Source: Sediminitomix flava (GTDB taxonomy: Bacteria; Bacteroidota; Bacteroidia; Cytophagales; Flammeovirgaceae). From it: a stretch of DNA of 64,000 nucleotides. Location of the stretch: NCBI RefSeq assembly GCF_003149185.1, contig NZ_QGDO01000001.1, positions 186,001 through 250,000 of the forward strand, in the 5' to 3' direction. The position numbers and the translations under genes are program-made. Below the pieces are notes generated by a model. That model saw only the letters and a list, made by a program, of their open reading frames with translations, did no database searches and had not been told where the DNA came from. Below are positions 59,944-64,000 of this stretch, one piece after another; the stretch's first letter is position 1, and the number at the start of each line of letters is the position of its first letter.

Positions 59944-60993
59944 CTACTCATCTAACAAAGGAACAGCTACTATAAATTGCCCATTAGTTTGTTCTATGGT
60001 TATAGAACGTCCAGAAAGAATCTCGAAACGTCTTTTTAAATTTACTAACCCTAACTGAGTTGAGTATGTCGATTGCTTGAGTTGAATATTATTTGAGACC
60101 GTGAGTTGGTCGTTGTCGGAAGTGATAAAGATGTGAAGAACTTGTTTAGCATCGGCTATATTGTGCTTGATTGCATTTTCGACAAGTAACTGTAAAGTCA
60201 TTGGAGGGATCGTCTTCCAAAGGTCCTCTTCTTTAATATCAAAAGAGACTTCAAGCCCTTCTTCTAACCTTTCTTGATGTAATGAGATATAATGATTTAT
60301 AAATTTCAGCTCTTCTTCAAGCGTTACGGTTACCACATTACTGTGTTTTAAAACATATCTGTAAATATCTGAGAAGTCTTGTACAAAGTTGAGTGCTTTC
60401 TCTTTTTCATCTAGCATTACGAAAGACTTCAAAATACTAAGGTTATTAAAAAGAAAATGAGGATTGATTTGATCTTGTAAAGCTTTAATACTCATTTCCA
60501 TTTTCTCAACTTTCAGGCTTTCTACTTCATTATTCAGCTTTTTCCATTTGTTCAATAATCGAGCAAAAAGGGTAATGGAAACTTGCAACATCATAGCCCA
60601 TAAACCAATTCCTAAGAATAGAATTACTTCCTTAAAAAAGTCAAGGTTTTCGGGTTTATCAACGATATGATACATCGCTGAAAAAATGAGAAGAAAAACA
60701 ATGGTATTCACTCCACCCTGCCATCTCATTCTTTTGAAAACGTTCTCTACCGAGATAGGAAAATAAGATTCGAAGATAAACTCAATGAGAATAACCGATT
60801 CATTCAGTACTAGAAACAAGCAGAGTATATTACTCAAGAAATATACTTGTTCTGAAATTGGTGGATTCAAGCCTGAAATAGACTTAATCGCATAAAATGA
60901 AACTCCTGTCCAAAATGTAGAAAGTAAAAAGCGTTTTCCTATTTCTTTCAATGAATACAGCTCCTTATAACCAAAATCTTCAACTCTTAACAT
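59944..60993 (-). CDS. LytS-like sensor histidine kinase
   Basis: 349 residues. Four predicted membrane helices (about 22-45, 52-75, 96-112, 122-146), then the His_kinase domain with H179 in LQDQINPHFLFNNLSILKSF, and an ATPase region with PPMTLQLLVENAIKHNI. These kinases pair with LytTR regulators. It lies downstream of tolC and an RND pump on the same strand, so pump control is possible. Confidence 0.93.
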   Translation of the reverse strand: MLRVEDFGYKELYSLKEIGKRFLLSTFWTGVSFYAIKSISGLNPPISEQVYFLSNILCLFLVLNESVILIEFIFESYFPISVENVFKRMRWQGGVNTIVFLLIFSAMYHIVDKPENLDFFKEVILFLGIGLWAMMLQVSITLFARLLNKWKKLNNEVESLKVEKMEMSIKALQDQINPHFLFNNLSILKSFVMLDEKEKALNFVQDFSDIYRYVLKHSNVVTVTLEEELKFINHYISLHQERLEEGLEVSFDIKEEDLWKTIPPMTLQLLVENAIKHNIADAKQVLHIFITSDNDQLTVSNNIQLKQSTYSTQLGLVNLKRRFEILSGRSITIEQTNGQFIVAVPLLDE

Positions 60994-61016
60994 AGGGGGT
61001 ATCTTTTATTTGAAAA

Positions 61017-61044
61017 CAAATGTAGCTCTAAAAATAGAGCTACA
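61017..61044 (-). promoter_or_regulatory. Inverted repeat overlapping a -7 element before the LytS kinase gene
   Basis: Perfect 10-bp arms tgtagctcta / tagagctaca around AAAA. A minus-strand TACATTTG (61017-61024) overlaps one arm and suits a start 24 bases before the kinase ATG. The repeat may be an operator, or a hairpin terminating transcripts coming from tolC. Confidence 0.5.
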
Positions 61045-61083
61045 CACTTGCTGAAATAGTTTGTTACTTTAGTAACAATCAAA

Positions 61084-61191
61084 TCATCCGTCAGAATAAT
61101 AAATCAAAAAGGAGGTGAAAAGAGCCACAAAAGGACCGACCAATGTTAGGTAAGGGATGAAACGCAGGTCAAATCTTTCTGCTTTTCTTTT
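61084..61191 (-). pseudogene. Possible small membrane protein, reading frame broken or lacking a start
   Basis: The minus-strand frame gives 35 residues with a clear protein look: a basic/amphipathic start (KRKAERFDLRF), a 20-residue membrane-type helix (IPYLTLVGPFVALFTSFLIY) and a short polar end. No ATG, GTG or TTG opens it before the hydrophobic part. A GTG two bases out of frame (61193-61195) precedes an A-rich run. Removing one A from that run would fuse it into a 36-residue protein. It is located between tolC and the LytS kinase gene. An approximate inverted repeat (61102-61124 with 61187-61211) brackets it, so the alternative is structured RNA and chance coding. Confidence 0.3.
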
Positions 61192-61228
61192 TCACTTCTC
61201 CAATTTTGATTGATTGGTTAAATAACTG

Positions 61229-62566
61229 CTACAACGTCAGTTGTCCTGTAGCTTTCTTCCATGCTGTTTTCTTTACTTCATAAGCCACCAAAGCTGCTAT
61301 CAGTTGGAATTGAGCATTTTGCAATTCTGTCTGTGCTGAAAGCAAATCTGAAGTAGTATTTAACTGAGCCTCAAAACTATATTTAGTTTCTTCTAAGCTT
61401 TCTTCTGCTTGAGCAACTGATCTTTTCGCTATTTGAACAGCCTTGTAGGCTTCATCTACTTCCAATGACTTTTGAGTGATTTCTAAGCTGATCAAATCTT
61501 TTGCTTTGCTATAATCATTCTCCGCCAAACGAGTTTCATGCCTTGCTATTTTTAGTTTTTCTTTCTTTTCTCCCCAATGAAATACAGGAATACTCACTTT
61601 TCCCGCTAACATCACTACAGGTGCTAAATCTTCTCCAATATCAGAGGCATACAAATACATATATCCTGCTTGCACGCCAACTTGGGGTTTATAATCTGCT
61701 TGAACAATTTTCGTATCCAAGTTTTTGACTTCTATATTTTTTTGAAGAATAGCTAATTCTTTACGGTTACTTATGCCTATTTGGGTACCTTCTGAGGTAT
61801 CAAATATGACAGATTCTTCCAATTCTTCTGTTGGCAAGGTTGGAGCCTCCAACTCAAAACCAATCAATTGATTTAAGTAAACTGTTGCTACTTTTACACC
61901 ATTCTCAGCCCTTAACAGTTCTAACTCAGCCTGATTTTTCTGTACACTTACTTTAAGTTTTTCACTTGCTGGAAGTAATCCTACTTCATATATATCATTC
62001 ATTTGTTCTTCAAATGCAGTCAGGGTAGTCAGATAACTTTTCGCCACCTTTACGCCTTCGTGAGCTGCGGTAAGATTCCAATAGGCTTGGTCTGTTTTCT
62101 CGATTACATCTGCATAAGTCAGCTGATACTGTTCCTTGCTGACTTCCTCTCCTATTTTAGCTTGCTTATTTATTGACTTGATTTTCCCTCCTGTATAAAC
62201 TGGGAGAGTCATTGTAATATCAGCGGTTGCAAGTGTGAATGATTCTTGTGTCATCGTTACAAATCCATCTGCTGGCACTCCCATGTCTGGAGGTAATAAA
62301 TACCCCGGAATATCTAATTCAGCATTCAAATTAGGAATATAAGACCCAGAAGCTGAAGCATCGATATTTGGTAAATGAGCTTTCTTTGCCAGTTTCATTT
62401 GTGCTTCCGCTTTCTCAATGTTAATAGCTGCAGCTTTCAAATCTTTGTTGTAAGCTATTGCCTGTGCTCTGCATTCCTCAAGCGTCAAGTTATTTTGGGC
62501 TTGAGTAGCAAGTGCAGACAAGAAAAGTACTGCACCTGCAACATATTTGATCACTTGGTTATACAT
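61229..62566 (-). CDS. TolC family outer-membrane efflux protein
   Basis: 445 residues. Signal peptide 1-23 (ending ATQAQ). Two related helical-coil halves of the outer-membrane efflux family are visible (NNLTLEECRAQAIAYNKDLK at the start, AQEE- and TSDLLSAQTELQNAQFQLI in the second half). It forms the outer-membrane channel for the RND pump encoded upstream. Its first codons overlap the last codons of the RND gene by 8 bases. Confidence 0.95.
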   Translation of the reverse strand: MYNQVIKYVAGAVLFLSALATQAQNNLTLEECRAQAIAYNKDLKAAAINIEKAEAQMKLAKKAHLPNIDASASGSYIPNLNAELDIPGYLLPPDMGVPADGFVTMTQESFTLATADITMTLPVYTGGKIKSINKQAKIGEEVSKEQYQLTYADVIEKTDQAYWNLTAAHEGVKVAKSYLTTLTAFEEQMNDIYEVGLLPASEKLKVSVQKNQAELELLRAENGVKVATVYLNQLIGFELEAPTLPTEELEESVIFDTSEGTQIGISNRKELAILQKNIEVKNLDTKIVQADYKPQVGVQAGYMYLYASDIGEDLAPVVMLAGKVSIPVFHWGEKKEKLKIARHETRLAENDYSKAKDLISLEITQKSLEVDEAYKAVQIAKRSVAQAEESLEETKYSFEAQLNTTSDLLSAQTELQNAQFQLIAALVAYEVKKTAWKKATGQLTL

Positions 62567-64000
62567 GGCTAATTTCTTTTTCTTTTTTAGAAGCTTTCAA
62601 TGGGCTAATGTCAACTTTGTAGAACTGTGCATAGAACACAGGTACAAGAATCAAGATGATGAGTGTCCCGACGAATAGACCAAACATGATCGTGATTGAC
62701 ATGGACTTAAACATGGCATCTGCTAAAAGTGGAGCCATCCCCAAAATGGTAGTCAATGAAGCCATCATTACAGGACGCATACGCGATACGGAAGCGTCAA
62801 TTGTAGCTTGTAATTGTGTTTTCCCTTCATCAATTCCCAAATTGATTTCATCTAACAGTACTACTGCATTTTTGATCATCATACCGATAAGACCTAGCGT
62901 ACCGATAATTCCCATAAAGTCATAAGTAGCTCCTGTAGTGATAAAGCCCAAAACAACTCCAATAAAAGCATAGGGGAAAATCAAGAAGATAATCACGGGC
63001 TGCTTCAGGTTATTGAAAAGACCAATGATGATTACTAGCATCAATCCTAAGGCAAGTGGTAAATAAGTGGCTAACGCTTTATTCGCTTTCATGGCATTTG
63101 CTACTGTACCATCCCAACGTAATGAATAACCATCGGGTAAAGGAATTGCCTCTATATCATCTTTGATACTCGCAAAGAGTTCTTCTGGTGTATGCCCATC
63201 TTTTACATCACATTGTACTTTGAGCGCTCGTTTTCCATTGTACCTATAAACAGCTTCATTTTCCCAATCCAACTTCAAGGTATCAATAATATGTGCCAGT
63301 GGCGTACTTGCCTGACTTCTTTGCCCCCAAACAGGAATGTTACCGATATTCTCTAAATCTGATGCGAGTGGCGTATTTGTTCGAAGAACGACAGGAACCT
63401 GATCTTTACCTTCATAAATAGCTCCTATAGGCATTCCATTGGTCACTACCAAAATAGAATTTGCCATATCATTTCTGGTCAGACCAACTTTTTGAGCTTT
63501 CTCTACATCATAAATTGGCTTTAATACTTTCGATTCATTCAACCAGTTATCTGTAATTGATACGGCTAATTCTTCTTTTCGAAGTATTTCTTTTGCCTGT
63601 TCTGCCAAGTCTTTCAACACTGCAGGGTCAGGACCTGAAAATTCCATTTCTGTTTCAAAGTCAGTAAATACAGCTCCGTACTGAAGTATTCTCACAAATG
63701 ATTCTGGAAATTCTTTTTCAAAGTAAGCTTCCAATTCAGGAATTAACTTCGCTACAGTTTCTTTGTCTGTTGTTTCTACAATGAATTCTGCATAGTTATT
63801 TCCACCCATTGCCATCGGACGCATCAGCAAATAACGAACAGGTGGTCTCCCAACAGAACCTGTTACTTTCGTCACTTCATCGTAAGTAAGGATATGTTTC
63901 TGTGCTTTTTGAATATCTCGTTCAACAGCATCAATATCGCTTCCTTGAGGCAAGGTGTACTCAATTAAGAATTGGTCGTAAGCAATTGATGGAAAAAATC
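62559..64000 (-). CDS. RND efflux pump, inner-membrane component (5' partial)
   Basis: The gene enters the window from the right edge; 480 C-terminal residues are seen. The frame is open to base 64000 (FFPSIAYDQFLIEYTLPQGS), which is the periplasmic porter region after the first membrane helix pair. The following porter domain, the six-helix C-terminal membrane block (starting ALATYLPLALGLMLVIIIGL; PVIIFLIFPYAFIGVVLGFI; GLIGMMIKNAVVLLDEIN) and a short tail are complete. The motif GMMIKNAVVLLDEI is of the AcrB/hydrophobic-efflux type. Together with TolC it expels toxic compounds by proton exchange. A periplasmic adaptor would be expected upstream, outside the window. Confidence 0.95.
   Translation of the reverse strand, partial: FFPSIAYDQFLIEYTLPQGSDIDAVERDIQKAQKHILTYDEVTKVTGSVGRPPVRYLLMRPMAMGGNNYAEFIVETTDKETVAKLIPELEAYFEKEFPESFVRILQYGAVFTDFETEMEFSGPDPAVLKDLAEQAKEILRKEELAVSITDNWLNESKVLKPIYDVEKAQKVGLTRNDMANSILVVTNGMPIGAIYEGKDQVPVVLRTNTPLASDLENIGNIPVWGQRSQASTPLAHIIDTLKLDWENEAVYRYNGKRALKVQCDVKDGHTPEELFASIKDDIEAIPLPDGYSLRWDGTVANAMKANKALATYLPLALGLMLVIIIGLFNNLKQPVIIFLIFPYAFIGVVLGFITTGATYDFMGIIGTLGLIGMMIKNAVVLLDEINLGIDEGKTQLQATIDASVSRMRPVMMASLTTILGMAPLLADAMFKSMSITIMFGLFVGTLIILILVPVFYAQFYKVDISPLKASKKEKEISHV

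Overview
The window is AT-rich DNA (roughly 35% G+C by eye) from a member of the phylum Bacteroidota, most likely an order-Cytophagales marine type (Flammeovirga/Sediminitomix-like; genus is a guess). The grounds are SusC/SusD pairs, a type IX secretion (T9SS) C-terminal sorting domain, ECF sigma/FecR-type regulation, a LuxR-tailed response regulator typical of the phylum, and housekeeping promoters of the TTTG-N19-TAnnTTTG type in front of rpsA and another gene. No tRNA, rRNA, CRISPR array, insertion sequence or prophage was seen.

Layout. 1-12.2 kb: end of a histidine kinase with its response regulator, a 0.9 kb gene-free stretch with two hairpins, glpK, carB (lacking the allosteric domain), a protoporphyrinogen-oxidase-like flavoprotein with ridA, a PAS histidine kinase, and a small operon with an FtsE-like ABC ATPase and a DUF983 protein. 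12.2-46.8 kb: a large accessory glycan locus, nearly all on the minus strand. It holds an ECF sigma factor plus N-acylglucosamine 2-epimerase; HAD phosphatase - GH38 - DUF4127; SusC - SusD - L,D-transpeptidase-like lipoprotein - DUF5009 acyltransferase; transporter - hydantoinase/oxoprolinase - FAD oxidoreductase - degenerate FAD paralogue; two GHL10 hydrolases and two phosphodiester glycosidases (NAGPA family); a DUF5018/DUF4623 lipoprotein; and a very short FecR-like anti-sigma factor. Two plus-strand units (beta-barrel/AraC/small protein, and an MFS permease) sit inside it. 47-64 kb: MarR/FMN reductase, a DivIVA-like protein with folB, a TonB receptor with a beta-helix lipoprotein, a cyclophilin, a glycerophosphodiesterase, rpsA, an M42 peptidase, a LytS/LytTR two-component pair, and TolC with an RND pump cut by the window edge.

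Main discovery. Every promoter-proximal minus-strand operon of the 12-47 kb locus, except the sigma operon itself, carries the same two-part element: GRGTACA, then ACTC after exactly 16 bases from the GTAC core. There are six copies (20121-20148, 30120-30147, 36083-36110, 44288-44315, 46278-46305, 46879-46906). I found no other GRGTACA in the window with that downstream ACTC. This looks like the -35/-10 promoter of the ECF sigma factor at 13454-14017. One of its targets is the FecR-like anti-sigma factor at the far end of the locus, which has only the cytoplasmic sigma-binding region and one membrane helix and no sensor domain. The locus thus looks like one dedicated regulon for capture and breakdown of a phosphodiester-linked and/or aminosugar glycan, with an unorthodox sensing step.

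Other points of note are a GH38 enzyme with Phe where the family has its nucleophile/zinc-ligand Asp, paired long/short paralogues of two enzyme classes with a near-identical 91-bp 5' end, an H-type pseudoknot in the rpsA leader right before the start codon, and a possible frame-broken small membrane protein next to tolC.
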